Below are positions 31,656 through 40,238 of a DNA stretch of 64,000 nucleotides, piece after piece (positions within the stretch are counted from its first letter, which is position 1; each line of letters starts with the position of its first letter). The translations under genes were made by a program, and so were the position numbers. The DNA lies in NCBI RefSeq assembly GCF_900094925.1, contig NZ_FMAY01000007.1:62001-126000 (forward strand), written 5' to 3'. This DNA is from Kosakonia oryzendophytica (GTDB taxonomy: Bacteria > Pseudomonadota > Gammaproteobacteria > Enterobacterales > Enterobacteriaceae). The notes beneath the pieces are model-generated. The model made no database searches and was not told the DNA's origin. It worked only from the letters and a program-made list of their open reading frames with translations.

Positions 31656-32525
31656 ATGTTGGCAACGGGATATGTTGCGCTGCGATTCCTTCATTTTGCA
31701 GCACTGATGCTGATTCTCGGCAGCGCGCTGTTCAGCGCGTGGCTGGCTCCGCGTAACCTGCGCCGTTTGCTGACACATCGTTTTCACGCATTGCAACACC
31801 TCTGCCTGTGGCTGAATGCGGTGAGTACCGTGCTGCTATTCGGCGTTCAGGGTGGAATAATGGGGAATGGCTGGCAGGATGTTTGGCGACCGGAAATCTG
31901 GCTGGCGCTAACCAGCACGCAGTTCGGTTCGGTTTGGACGCTACAAATCCTGATGGCCTCGTTAACCCTGATTGTTGCCCTGTTGCAACCACAGAATCAG
32001 CAACGACTTCTGTTGCTGGTGGCTATCCAGTTTTTGCTGGCGGCAGGCGTTGGTCACGCTGCGACACGAGAAGGCGTAGTGGGAGTATTGCAACGTGGTA
32101 ATCATCTTTTGCATTTGCTTTGCGCGGCTGTCTGGCTTGGCGGATTGCTTCCGGTGCTGTTTTGCATGCAACTGGCGCGTGGACGCTGGCATGCCGCCGC
32201 GATAGCGACAATGATGCGTTTTTCTCGCTACGGGCATTTTGCCGTCGCCGGGGTTGTTCTGACCGGTATTATTAATACCCTGATGGTTCAGGGGAACGTT
32301 TTACCGTGGAACAGCGCATGGGGGCGGATGCTGTTGCTGAAATGTGCGCTTGTCGCGTTGATGGTGGTAATTGCCCTTGTGAATCGGTATGTTCTGGTGC
32401 CACGGCTGAGCCTGAAAAATGACACTTCCCGGCAGCAGTTTATCCGCATGACATGGGCTGAAGCGGGGCTGGGCGCGCTGGTGCTGGCGGCGGTAAGTGT
32501 ATTTGCAACCTGGGAACCTTTTTGA
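31656..32525 (+). CDS. yebZ: CopD-family membrane protein YebZ
   Basis: A 289-residue integral membrane protein of the CopD family, thought to pass copper across the inner membrane with the CopC-like YobA. About eight hydrophobic segments are visible, with conserved His residues in RFLHFAALM, GVGHAATREG and GNHLLHLLCAAVWLGG. It is the second gene of the yobA-yebZ-yebY operon. The direction of transport is not evident from the sequence. Confidence 0.93.
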   Translation: MLATGYVALRFLHFAALMLILGSALFSAWLAPRNLRRLLTHRFHALQHLCLWLNAVSTVLLFGVQGGIMGNGWQDVWRPEIWLALTSTQFGSVWTLQILMASLTLIVALLQPQNQQRLLLLVAIQFLLAAGVGHAATREGVVGVLQRGNHLLHLLCAAVWLGGLLPVLFCMQLARGRWHAAAIATMMRFSRYGHFAVAGVVLTGIINTLMVQGNVLPWNSAWGRMLLLKCALVALMVVIALVNRYVLVPRLSLKNDTSRQQFIRMTWAEAGLGALVLAAVSVFATWEPF

Positions 32526-32543
32526 CTGAACCTGGCGGAAAGA

Positions 32544-32882
32544 ATGAAAAAAAGTATATTGATGTTGTTGCTGTTGGCCTGTTCGGGCGCTGCGCTGGCG
32601 ACGCCGCAAGTGATCACTGTTAGCCGTTTTGAAATTGGTAAAGACAAGTGGGCGTTTAATCGCGAAGAAGTGATGCTCACCTGCCGTCCGGGTAAGGCAT
32701 TGTACGCGATTAACCCGAGCACGTTGGTGCAGTATCCGCTCAACGATATTGCACAACAACAGGTTGCCAGCGGCAAAAGCAGCGGCCAGCCAATTAGCAT
32801 TATCCAGATTGACGATCCCAACCGGCCAGGTGAAAAAATGAGTCTTGCACCCTTTATCGCCCGGGCCGAGACGCTTTGTTAA
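32544..32882 (+). CDS. yebY: Periplasmic DUF2511 protein YebY
   Basis: A 112-residue exported protein of the DUF2511 family, third in the copper-linked AZY operon. It has a signal peptide ([19 protein letters not shown]) and two further cysteines, in VMLTCRPGK and the C-terminal AETLC, able to form a disulfide. It starts 18 bp after yebZ, and the hairpin at 32912-32952 ends the operon. Confidence 0.93.
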   Translation: MKKSILMLLLLACSGAALATPQVITVSRFEIGKDKWAFNREEVMLTCRPGKALYAINPSTLVQYPLNDIAQQQVASGKSSGQPISIIQIDDPNRPGEKMSLAPFIARAETLC

Positions 32883-32911
32883 AGTCTGTCATTAACGCAC
32901 TGATTTAAAAT

Positions 32912-32952
32912 AAAAAACCGCAAGGCTGTATTAACAACTCTTGCGGTTTTGA
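32912..32952. terminator. Bidirectional terminator: yebY and RyeA
   Basis: AAAACCGCAAG (32914-32924) pairs perfectly with CTTGCGGTTTT (32940-32950), with A/T runs on both sides. It can end the yebY operon on the plus strand and RyeA on the minus strand. Confidence 0.9.
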
Positions 32953-33025
32953 CATTTTGAAGCGTGACGATAACCTGATTTTTTTGACCACTTTTGTCGC
33001 GGACTGGAAAACCTGGCGTCGTCAT

Positions 33026-33038
33026 CTATTCTTAAAGT
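33026..33038 (+). promoter_or_regulatory. Sigma-S-type promoter of SdsR
   Basis: TCTATTCTTAAAG resembles the extended stationary-phase -10 element (KCTAYRCTTAA) and sits immediately before the predicted SdsR start at 33039. Confidence 0.7.
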
Positions 33039-33142
33039 GCCAGGCGACTTAGCCTGCATTAATGCCAACTTTTAGCGCACGGCTCTCTCCCAAGAGCCAT
33101 TTCCCTGGACCGAATACAGGAATCGTGTTCGGTCTTTTTTTT
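33039..33142 (+). ncRNA. sdsR: SdsR (RyeB) sRNA
   Basis: SdsR is a sigma-S-dependent, Hfq-binding ~104-nt RNA found across enterobacteria; targets include ompD-type porin, mutS and tolC mRNAs. The sequence carries the conserved core GGCGACTTAGCCTGCATTAA and TGCCAACTTTTAGCGCACGG, the GGCTCT/AGAGCC hairpin, and the terminator GACCGAATACAG...TGTTCGGTC followed by T9. Its place between yebY and pphA is the same as in K-12. Confidence 0.92.
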
Positions 33143-33221
33143 TGGGCACTCCAGTAATACCAGCCCGGCAGCGCGAATTCAAGCGGTTATCACGCGACTG
33201 TTGTACTGGCGTCGGGAAGGC

Positions 33222-33255
33222 CATTAAAAGGAAACGCGCAGTTATGACCGCGCAC
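33222..33255 (-). terminator. Possible terminator of the small lipoprotein gene
   Basis: On the minus strand GCGCGGT and ACTGCGC can pair over 7 bp (one G-U) followed by a T-rich but broken tract. Weak. Confidence 0.35.
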
Positions 33256-33298
33256 TCTGTCTATCTATTTCTTGGCGCCGTGCGCAGGCCTTCTTTAC

Positions 33299-33460
33299 TT
33301 ACCAGCCTCCCGGTCCACCGCCACCTGGACCTTGCATTGGAGCTCCACCGCGCCCCCCACCGTGTCCGCCGCCTGGGCCCGGTCCCCAAAAGGGACCGAT
33401 ACATCCAGAAAGAGAAAGCGATGCACTGAGTGTGATAACCAGAAAAATGACTTTTTTCAT
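33299..33460 (-). CDS. Small glycine/proline-rich lipoprotein (53 aa)
   Basis: A 53-codon gene beginning MKKVIFLVITLSASLSLSGC. It has a two-Lys n-region, a hydrophobic core and the lipobox LSGC with the acylated Cys at residue 20, so the mature lipopeptide would have 34 residues. That mature part is almost only Gly, Pro and Trp/Phe: CIGPFWGPGPGGG, then HGGGRGGAPMQ, then GPGGGGPGGW. A strong GAGGAG site lies 6 nt before the ATG. I do not recognise a named gene. The mature part looks intrinsically disordered. It lies downstream of a palindrome/tandem-repeat region. Confidence 0.8.
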   Translation of the reverse strand: MKKVIFLVITLSASLSLSGCIGPFWGPGPGGGHGGGRGGAPMQGPGGGGPGGW

Positions 33461-33506
33461 ATAAACTCCTCGACAGGGAGCGCCAATTTATCAGTAATTC
33501 ATGGGG

Positions 33507-33520
33507 TTAACTTAAGTTAA
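33507..33520. promoter_or_regulatory. Perfect 14-bp palindrome upstream of the small lipoprotein
   Basis: TTAACTTAAGTTAA reads the same on both strands and lies 47 bp upstream of the lipoprotein start. A regulator-binding site is likely, but the regulator is unknown. Confidence 0.55.
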
Positions 33521-33530
33521 ATCTTAAAAA

Positions 33531-33560
33531 ATTGTGATTAAATTGTGATTAAATTGTGAG
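33531..33560. repeat. Three tandem 11-bp repeats
   Basis: ATTGTGATTAA occurs at 33531-33541 and 33542-33552, and a partial third copy ATTGTGAG starts at 33553. An 11-bp period puts the copies about one helical turn apart, as in direct-repeat sites of OmpR-type response regulators. Confidence 0.7.
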
Positions 33561-33633
33561 GCGATACGTGAAGCACGGAGGGGGATTTTCTGAAAGATGG
33601 CAAGCTGAAATATGACCAGCGGTTGGTTCTATT

Positions 33634-33662
33634 AAAAGGCAGAGTGTAACACTCTGCCTTTT
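33634..33662. terminator. Terminator of the virK-like gene
   Basis: AAAAGGCAGAGT pairs with ACTCTGCCTTTT (12-bp stem, 5-nt loop) just after the stop codon of the minus-strand gene; T-runs occur on both strands. Confidence 0.92.
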
Positions 33663-33667
33663 ACTCT

Positions 33668-34615
33668 TTATGAGAGAAACAGTTGATTAAGTTTCGCCGC
33701 TACATCATCCAGCAATTCAAAACGGCGGCGATATTCGGCACGTTTTTTACTGGCAATAGCTTCCAATGGTTTGCGGGTAAATTGCGTGGGTAAACGCCAG
33801 CGCCAGGTATTCTCTTTTTCGCCTTCGATTGAAGCCCAGAATTCATCGTAACTGGCGTGGAAATGACGACCTTTGCTTAAACGATAACGCAGCGCGCGAA
33901 ATACGTGGCCATTATCGCTGACTCCATACAGCGCCGTTACGCCCGTTTGTGCAGCTAACTGGCTCAATACCTCCAGCAACATCTTTTTCGGGAACACGCC
34001 GTGGCAGGCGCGGGTAGCGACTTTAATGACATCATGGTTAACGCTTTTACGCGGCCCTTGCAATCCGCCAATGACCAGCGCGCGCTGACCGTTTTCGCTC
34101 ACTACGCTGAATGTTGCACTGGCCAGCAAGATATTTTCAGCATCACGTAGCCACAATGTACTTTCGCCCTCACGTTCTGCTTTACTGGCACAGGAAGCGT
34201 ATAGACAAAAACGGCTATCATCTTTGCCTGTAAATTCAATGATCTGGCACGATTCTGCCGCACTCAGCGCATCTGCCAGCACAGGAGGAACCTGCTCGTC
34301 GAGCCAGGTGTAATGCGCAATGATGGCATCAGCACGCTGGGCCGCATTTAAACCGCGGGTCAGATACTGGCGGTGCGTCTTACTCGGCAGCGTTACCTGA
34401 GCGCTAAGCAGACGGTCAAATTCCGGGCGACACGACAGATTGTTCAGCATGCGGTTCGTTGGCGACCAGAAAAGCAACGAACGTAGCAGAAACTTAATTC
34501 GATAATCAGTCTTTTTCCAGATCGGTCCCGGAATAAGACGGCCGGTGACTAAATCGGAAATAATATGCCGATTGTTATTTGCGTTAAGTTCTGTACGCAG
34601 GCTGATATTTGACAC
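33668..34615 (-). CDS. VirK/YbjX family protein (DUF535)
   Basis: A 315-residue protein of the VirK/YbjX (DUF535) family. Salmonella and Shigella members are tied to virulence, envelope stability and resistance to antimicrobial peptides, but the molecular activity is unknown. Conserved segments include LYASCASKAEREGESTLWL, the ALVIGGLQGPRK block near residue 180, and the C-terminal ASKKRAEYRRR. No signal peptide is visible. The gene lies between the SdsR region and pphA, where K-12 has none, so it is an accessory or lineage-specific gene. A PhoP-like box occurs in the upstream gap. Confidence 0.88.
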   Translation of the reverse strand: MSNISLRTELNANNNRHIISDLVTGRLIPGPIWKKTDYRIKFLLRSLLFWSPTNRMLNNLSCRPEFDRLLSAQVTLPSKTHRQYLTRGLNAAQRADAIIAHYTWLDEQVPPVLADALSAAESCQIIEFTGKDDSRFCLYASCASKAEREGESTLWLRDAENILLASATFSVVSENGQRALVIGGLQGPRKSVNHDVIKVATRACHGVFPKKMLLEVLSQLAAQTGVTALYGVSDNGHVFRALRYRLSKGRHFHASYDEFWASIEGEKENTWRWRLPTQFTRKPLEAIASKKRAEYRRRFELLDDVAAKLNQLFLS

Positions 34616-34699
34616 GATGAGGACCTCTTATTGTTTCACCGCCCATTTTAGAGATCCGCAAAATACAAATTAACGCTGCCGGGTGTTTTATTTACGCTT

Positions 34700-34716
34700 C
34701 GTTTAGGAATGATTTA
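34700..34716 (+). promoter_or_regulatory. Candidate PhoP box between virK-like and pphA
   Basis: CGTTTA at 34700-34705 and GATTTA at 34711-34716 with a 5-bp spacer resemble the direct-repeat PhoP box (T/G)GTTTA-N5-(T/G)GTTTA, with one mismatch per half-site. It lies in the 174-bp divergent gap and could serve either gene. Confidence 0.4.
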
Positions 34717-34789
34717 GATTAATCGTGCATTTTGAATTTCCCTCCCTTCGTCAAGGGGGTTTTCTATACTAAAAATAAGGGGGGGAAAT

Positions 34790-35434
34790 ATGTATAAATG
34801 TATTGACGGTACGCTTTGGCGACACATCTGGATTGTGGGCGATCTGCATGGTTGTCACCCGCAACTTATGCAAGCATTGCGTGAACGCCGCTTTGACCCT
34901 TATCAGGATTTGCTTATTTGCGTCGGCGACCTGATTGATCGGGGACCGCAAAGCCTTCAGTGCCTTGGGTTATTGCATAAAAGATGGTTTAAAACCGTAC
35001 GTGGTAATCATGAGCAGATGGCGATTGATGCATTGCGTTACGGTGATATGGCGATGTGGCAACGTAATGGTGGGCGATGGTTTGCAGAACTTGATCATGC
35101 AGAGCAGCAGCGGGCGCTGGCCGCATTGCACTCCTGTGCAGCGCTGCCCTATATCCTTGAAGTACGCTGTGACAGCGGCATCAATGTCATTGCGCACGCC
35201 GATTATCCGGCAGAAGAGTACCAGTGGGATAAAGCGGTAGACGGCGAGTCAGTGCTGTGGCGACGCGACAGGCTGAATCAGCTTTTATCCGGCAAAGGCG
35301 GCAAAATTGCCGGGGCTGACCATTTCTGGTTCGGACATACGCCGCTAAAGCAGCGCTATGATGCGTATAATTTGCACTATATCGACACGGGAGCGGTGTT
35401 TGGCGGTGCATTAACACTGGTGCAGGTGCAGTGA
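34790..35434 (+). CDS. pphA: Serine/threonine protein phosphatase (PphA/PrpA type)
   Basis: Metallophosphoesterase of the PPP family acting as a protein phosphatase; in E. coli it is linked to heat-shock and misfolded-protein signalling. The 214-residue protein shows the full metal-site set: GDLHG (residues ~18-22), GDLIDRG (~47-53), RGNHEQM (~75-81), HADYP and the C-terminal FGHTP. Its N-terminus is shorter than in the K-12 protein. Its stop codon directly abuts the stop of the convergent yebW, with no intervening base. Confidence 0.93.
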   Translation: MYKCIDGTLWRHIWIVGDLHGCHPQLMQALRERRFDPYQDLLICVGDLIDRGPQSLQCLGLLHKRWFKTVRGNHEQMAIDALRYGDMAMWQRNGGRWFAELDHAEQQRALAALHSCAALPYILEVRCDSGINVIAHADYPAEEYQWDKAVDGESVLWRRDRLNQLLSGKGGKIAGADHFWFGHTPLKQRYDAYNLHYIDTGAVFGGALTLVQVQ

Positions 35435-35626
35435 TTAAAAATCGCTGAATTCATTGGCCGGACGCCAGAAACCGTCAATAAATCCTTCAACGGGGTAGCA
35501 GCCTCCGTGGCGCAAACGCTGATCGTCCATGGCTCGCAGGCACTGTTGCTCGGTATTGAACACATCAATGACGATATCGTCACACCCACCGTCCAGGTAG
35601 CAAACGAATAAGACCAGAGCGAACAT
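35435..35626 (-). CDS. yebW: Small conserved protein YebW
   Basis: A 63-residue conserved enterobacterial protein of unknown function, beginning MFALVLFVCYLDGGCDD. Four cysteines (residues ~9, 15, 28 and 43) are retained. The start at 35626 was chosen over an upstream ATG by comparison with the family length. It is convergent with pphA at zero spacing. Confidence 0.9.
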   Translation of the reverse strand: MFALVLFVCYLDGGCDDIVIDVFNTEQQCLRAMDDQRLRHGGCYPVEGFIDGFWRPANEFSDF

Positions 35627-35701
35627 TCCATCCTCGGTACAGTACAACGTAACGATAAGTGTAGGGGATGAATGAGGACAGGGGAAAGCAGAAGGGTAAA
35701 T

Positions 35702-35722
35702 AACCCGTCTTACGGACGGGTT
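35702..35722 (-). terminator. Hairpin after yebV
   Basis: AACCCGTC and GACGGGTT form an 8-bp stem with a 5-nt loop, ending 9 bp from the yebV stop. The following tract on the minus strand (ATTTACCC) is only weakly T-rich. Confidence 0.5.
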
Positions 35723-35731
35723 CCCTTTGGA

Positions 35732-35971
35732 TCAGGCAAGACGCATAACCCAGGTATCAGATTTCTGATCGTAATGTTCCCGGTACAGGACCGAATGTTC
35801 GCCGTTGAGAATTGCCGGTATGCTGGTATCCGCATCCCAGGCATCAAGTTGCATACATAAATCCGGGTCAGAATCGCACGGGATACGTAACGTTCGCTCC
35901 CCCTGATTATCCCCCTGCAGCTCGGCATCATCGATTTCGAATGCGCCAATGCGCACGCTGGTCTTCGTCAT
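35732..35971 (-). CDS. yebV: Small conserved protein YebV
   Basis: A 79-residue conserved enterobacterial protein of unknown function: MTKTSVRIGAFEIDDAELQG at the N-terminus, then CDSDPDLCMQLDAWDA and LNGEHSVLYR. It is acidic and probably cytosolic. The ATG at 35971 follows a GGAGAG site; in-frame upstream starts exist but lack family support. Confidence 0.9.
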   Translation of the reverse strand: MTKTSVRIGAFEIDDAELQGDNQGERTLRIPCDSDPDLCMQLDAWDADTSIPAILNGEHSVLYREHYDQKSDTWVMRLA

Positions 35972-36086
35972 AATGCTCTCCATTGATCGCTGATATTGTG
36001 GTACGACCAGTAAGGCCGTCCAAAATTCAGCCTGGTACAACACAGAGCAAGTTGCCAGTCAGATCGTGCTATTTTTTTGCGCGCCG

Positions 36087-37526
36087 TCACGCATTCCCGG
36101 CAAACAAGCGCCCATCGCGCACCAGTTCGCGGGGGTAACTGTTTTTCAGCCGTGAACCGACTTTTTTGGCCAGCCCCAGCGGTTGCCCCTGGAACGTCAC
36201 AATCACATCATCGCGCGGTGGCGTGGTGTGAGGGTAGATGTCCCGTCCGCGATACCACTCTTCGGCTTCTGCTTGCGTCAGTGGGAAGGCAAGAGGATTA
36301 TCATGGCCCGCCAGTGCAATGATGGCTTCATGTTGCCAGCGATAACCTTTATTGTGTGTTTCGGCGAGGCGGATACCGATGCGGGAAAAACGGACTTTTC
36401 CGATCAGCGGTTCGATATCGGCCGGGAAAAGCCAGATCTCTTTATCCCGCTGCCACAGATGCAGTTCCTCACCCCAACTCAGTCCCACGGCCATTGCTGC
36501 TGTTTCAACCAATGTGGCTTCACGCGGTTTCAGCGGGGTGAAGGGGAAAGTTCCCACTTTATAGGTGGGGGGGGGCAGGGCGTCGACATCGGCAGTTTTA
36601 CGCAGTCTGGCGACAAAGAAGCCTTCGCAGTCGTAAATTTGTGGAAAAACGTGCAGAAAACCGTCGGCAGTGAGCGCGCGTCCAGCATCGGGGAAAAGTT
36701 CACCCAGTGGTAGAAACTCAACGGCATGTGGATATTGATCTCGTAACCAATGACAGATGGCTTCGTTTTCATCACGGTTGAGTGTACAGGTGGAATAAAC
36801 CAGGACTCCGCCGGGACGTAATGCGTGAAAGGCGCTCATGATCAGTTCGCGCTGGGTGGCAGCTATCTCCCGATTGCTGGCGACCGACCAGTTTTTCAGG
36901 GCATCGGCATCTTTACGCACTACGCCTTCCCCGGAGCAGGGGGCATCAAGCAAAATCGCATCAAACATCCCCGGTAGCGCGGGGCCAAATACGCGACCAT
37001 CGAAATGGGTCAACGCAACATTACGGATACCGTTACGACTGATATTGGCATGCAGTACTTTCACCCGACTGGCGGAGAACTCGTTAGCAAGAATAGCGCC
37101 TTTGTTTTCCATCTTTGCGGCGATTTGCGTGGTTTTCGACCCTGGCGCGGCCGCGACATCCATCACCCGTTGCGGCATCTCACCGTCGGCAAACAGTGCG
37201 GCAACAGGCAACATGGAACTGGCTTCCTGAATGTAAAATAAGCCGCTTAAGTGTTCCGCGGTACTGCCCAGCGGCAGTGTCTCCTCATCATCCCGCTCGA
37301 TCCAGAAGCCTTCTGCACACCACGGAACAGGCGTCAGTTGCCAGCCATAGGGTGACACCAGCGCCAGAAAATCTGTCACGGTGATTTTTAGCGTATTCAC
37401 GCGGATACTGCGACGCAGCGGGCGCTGACAGGCAGCGATGAATTCGTCGAAAGAGAGATGTTCCGGCATTGCGAGGCGCATTTGCGCCAGGAATTCTTCA
37501 GGAAAGTAGACAGCGTTTTGAGCCAC
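36087..37526 (-). CDS. rsmF: 16S rRNA m5C1407 methyltransferase RsmF
   Basis: SAM-dependent enzyme that methylates cytidine 1407 of 16S rRNA. The 479-residue protein has the RsmB/NOP-type core: [16 protein letters not shown] (SAM loop near 120), [10 protein letters not shown] (first catalytic Cys) and VYSTCTLN (second Cys), plus a C-terminal PUA-like domain. The start is a GTG at 37524-37526, chosen because it gives the family N-terminus [12 protein letters not shown]; it is read as Met. Confidence 0.95.
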   Translation of the reverse strand: MAQNAVYFPEEFLAQMRLAMPEHLSFDEFIAACQRPLRRSIRVNTLKITVTDFLALVSPYGWQLTPVPWCAEGFWIERDDEETLPLGSTAEHLSGLFYIQEASSMLPVAALFADGEMPQRVMDVAAAPGSKTTQIAAKMENKGAILANEFSASRVKVLHANISRNGIRNVALTHFDGRVFGPALPGMFDAILLDAPCSGEGVVRKDADALKNWSVASNREIAATQRELIMSAFHALRPGGVLVYSTCTLNRDENEAICHWLRDQYPHAVEFLPLGELFPDAGRALTADGFLHVFPQIYDCEGFFVARLRKTADVDALPPPTYKVGTFPFTPLKPREATLVETAAMAVGLSWGEELHLWQRDKEIWLFPADIEPLIGKVRFSRIGIRLAETHNKGYRWQHEAIIALAGHDNPLAFPLTQAEAEEWYRGRDIYPHTTPPRDDVIVTFQGQPLGLAKKVGSRLKNSYPRELVRDGRLFAGNA

Positions 37527-37604
37527 AGAGCGCCCCACAAGGAGTAAAACAGGCGCGCAGTGTAGCATAAAGGCTCCGGCGCAGGCACGCCGGAGCCAGC
37601 AGGT

Positions 37605-40238
37605 TTAACGCGGAAGGGCCGTACCCCATTGACGCCACTCTTTAGGCTCGCTTTCCAGCAACAAGAAGTGTTTACCCGGCTGAGCTTTTGGCGCTAATGG
37701 CGTATCGGGTGGCGTTGCGAAGGCAATACCACCGCGAATGAACTGATTAAAGGTGCCGGTTTTCACTACCCCGCCGGTCAAACCAAAGTCCAGCGTGTAA
37801 CCTGACGCCAGCCAGAATACTGAGTTGTTGCGCACCAGGTGCTGATAACGCTTGCTGATGCGCATCGCCACCATCACACGATCTGACAATGTACCCAGTG
37901 TCAATCCTGTCACGGTGCCAACTTCGATACCGCGGAACAACACAGGCGTGCCGATGTTCATCGAACCCACTTCCGGTGCTTCAACCACAATATTTAGCCC
38001 ATCAAGGTAACGGGAGTCGGTGATGGTGGCTTCGGAAATTTCAAAATCACGTCGCATCTCACCGCGGCCCGGTTCAACATTGATGTAAGGCTGCAACAGC
38101 GTATCAAGGTGCTCAACGCCTGCGGCAGAAATTTGCGGTGTGATTACCGAGAAACGTGTACCGGCACGGGCGAAGGTTTGCACATATTCCGGATAGAGCA
38201 CGGCGCTTGCCTGCACTTCGTTCTTATCCGTGAGCAACTGTAAGTTCTGGATCTGCCCGATATCAATACCCAGATAGCGGATCGGCATTCCCGCGGCCAG
38301 TTTACCGGCATCGAATGTATGCAGGGTGATTTGACCGCCCACTGCGCGCGCTGCGGTTTCCGAGGCATAAAGCACGCGTTTATCGCCTTTGCGCACGCGC
38401 CCGCTGGCGCCGCTGAGGTTATCAAAACTGATTGCGCCTTTAATCGCCCGGGAAAGTGGAGACGCCTGCACGGTCAGACCGCTGCCATTGAGTTGCACTT
38501 TCGCGCCCCCCTCAGCCCAGAACACACTGTTGGTGGTCAGCAAGTCGCGATATTCCGGTTTAATATGCAAATCAATGTCGAATGCATTCGCACGCGGGCG
38601 AACGGTTATCACCTGACCTACTTCGAATTTGCGGTAGAGCACCACGGAACCGGTTTGAACATCTGGCAAGGTTTCTGCCGTCAGCGTCAGGGTAGTGGTT
38701 GGCAGATCGCTCAGACTGTTTTCGAGCGCTTTATCGAGGTTGGCGAACAGCGGGTAACTTTTTTTCATCTCCCCTTTATCGCCGGGCAGAATGCGGATCC
38801 CGCCGCTGACCCACTCGCTGGCGCTGGCAGCGAGGAACTCAACGCCGTCCAGACCCATTTTCACGTCGATGCGGCTGTTGACCACAAATTTGCTGTCACC
38901 GTGCACCAGCGAGCGGTATTGCGGATCGATAGCCACGGCAAAAGAGACACCGTCATTTGTGAGGGTGCGTTCCAGCACCTGGCCTATTTGTACGCCATGC
39001 AATACCAGAGGTTGTCCGGCGTCGATACCATAACTTTCCGGTGCGGTTAGCGTTAGCGTCAGTACTCCCGGTGCTTGCAATAAAGTTTTGTCTGCCGGCA
39101 ACACCGGGAACTGATTACGCGGTTGACCTTCGCCCGGCACCAGCTCAAGCGTATTGCCGGTTAACAGCGAACTGATATTAGGGTTATCAAGGGATATTTT
39201 GGGACTACGCATCTCAATGCGGGTGGTATCGCGCAGCAAGTTGACGACACCCGGATCAACGGTCAACTCGCCCGTGACGTTACCGCCAGGATTGAGATTG
39301 ATTTTTGTCAGTTCGCCCACTTCCAGCCCCTGGTACATCAGTGGCGTCGAACCGGCCTTCAGCCCCTGTCCGCCAGGGAGATCCAGTTTCACCAGCACAC
39401 CGCGCTGGCTATGGGCTAAATCTTCATATAACCCATACTCATCATCTTGTGCGGCCGCTTGTGAGTCATCCGGTGAATCAAAAGCGATAGCGCCATTAAC
39501 CAACGCCGCCAGGCTTTCAAGTTCTACCTTCGCGCCACTGAGATTCACGTCCGCTTTCACGCCGGACACATTCCAGAAACGGCTGCCTTTCTTGACCAGG
39601 TTTGTGAAACGACGCTCGATCAGCACATCGATGGTCACACCTTGTTTGTTGGCATTGATGGCGTAATCGTAGACGCGGCCTACGGGAATTTTGCGAAAAT
39701 AGACCAGCGATCCACTGTTTAGCGCGCCTAAATCCGGGGCATGCAGATGGATCATCAATTCGCCATTATTCAGACGATATTTCGGCTGGGTATCGAGCGC
39801 TGTGAAGTGCTCTTGCGGATCGCCTTTTCCTGGCATCATGCCGATATAGTTACCGCCAACCAGCGCATCCAGCCCGGAGACACCGGCCAGCGACGCTTTC
39901 GGCGTGACCAACCAGAACTGGGTTTCGCTGCGCAGGGCATCTTTCATATTGGCTTTGATACTGGCGCGAACTTCAATTTTTTTCAGATCGTCACTCAGGC
40001 GAATATCCTGCACGGTACCGACTTCCACACCTTGATACCGCACGGGGGTGCGCCCGGCAACGATGCCATCGGCGGACATAAAATCGATCGTGATGGTATT
40101 ACCCCGGTCTTCATAGCTGCTCCAGATAAGCCAGCTTGCGATCAACAAGGCAATCACCGGTAACAGCCAGAACGGCGAAATGCGCCGTTTTGATTTTATA
40201 CGCGCTTCAGTCGGCGAAGCGGGGGTTTCCTGACTCAT
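37605..40238 (-). CDS. letB: Seven-MCE-domain lipid-transport protein LetB
   Basis: LetB (YebT) forms a long hollow tube of stacked MCE rings that bridges the periplasm and moves phospholipids between membranes. The 877-residue protein has one N-terminal membrane segment ([20 protein letters not shown], residues ~20-39) and seven repeated MCE domains, visible as recurring patterns such as [39 protein letters not shown] and [13 protein letters not shown]. The start at 40238 gives MSQETPA and overlaps letA by 32 bp, so the two are coupled. Confidence 0.97.
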   Translation of the reverse strand: MSQETPASPTEARIKSKRRISPFWLLPVIALLIASWLIWSSYEDRGNTITIDFMSADGIVAGRTPVRYQGVEVGTVQDIRLSDDLKKIEVRASIKANMKDALRSETQFWLVTPKASLAGVSGLDALVGGNYIGMMPGKGDPQEHFTALDTQPKYRLNNGELMIHLHAPDLGALNSGSLVYFRKIPVGRVYDYAINANKQGVTIDVLIERRFTNLVKKGSRFWNVSGVKADVNLSGAKVELESLAALVNGAIAFDSPDDSQAAAQDDEYGLYEDLAHSQRGVLVKLDLPGGQGLKAGSTPLMYQGLEVGELTKINLNPGGNVTGELTVDPGVVNLLRDTTRIEMRSPKISLDNPNISSLLTGNTLELVPGEGQPRNQFPVLPADKTLLQAPGVLTLTLTAPESYGIDAGQPLVLHGVQIGQVLERTLTNDGVSFAVAIDPQYRSLVHGDSKFVVNSRIDVKMGLDGVEFLAASASEWVSGGIRILPGDKGEMKKSYPLFANLDKALENSLSDLPTTTLTLTAETLPDVQTGSVVLYRKFEVGQVITVRPRANAFDIDLHIKPEYRDLLTTNSVFWAEGGAKVQLNGSGLTVQASPLSRAIKGAISFDNLSGASGRVRKGDKRVLYASETAARAVGGQITLHTFDAGKLAAGMPIRYLGIDIGQIQNLQLLTDKNEVQASAVLYPEYVQTFARAGTRFSVITPQISAAGVEHLDTLLQPYINVEPGRGEMRRDFEISEATITDSRYLDGLNIVVEAPEVGSMNIGTPVLFRGIEVGTVTGLTLGTLSDRVMVAMRISKRYQHLVRNNSVFWLASGYTLDFGLTGGVVKTGTFNQFIRGGIAFATPPDTPLAPKAQPGKHFLLLESEPKEWRQWGTALPR

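Larger units (their letters stand above)
32912..33180 (-). ncRNA. ryeA: RyeA/SraC sRNA, antisense to SdsR
   Basis: In E. coli RyeA (~250 nt) is transcribed opposite SdsR and the two RNAs remove each other by RNase III cleavage. The position is inferred by transferring the K-12 offsets; the hairpin at 32912-32952 gives a good minus-strand terminator (U6). The 5' end (~33180) is approximate and no promoter was firmly seen. Confidence 0.45.

Noticed and set aside
33511-33528. PmrA box (CTTAAG...CTTAAA) upstream of the small lipoprotein
   Set aside because: The half-site spacing is 6 bp rather than the 5 bp of the PmrA consensus; I kept only the palindrome as a feature.
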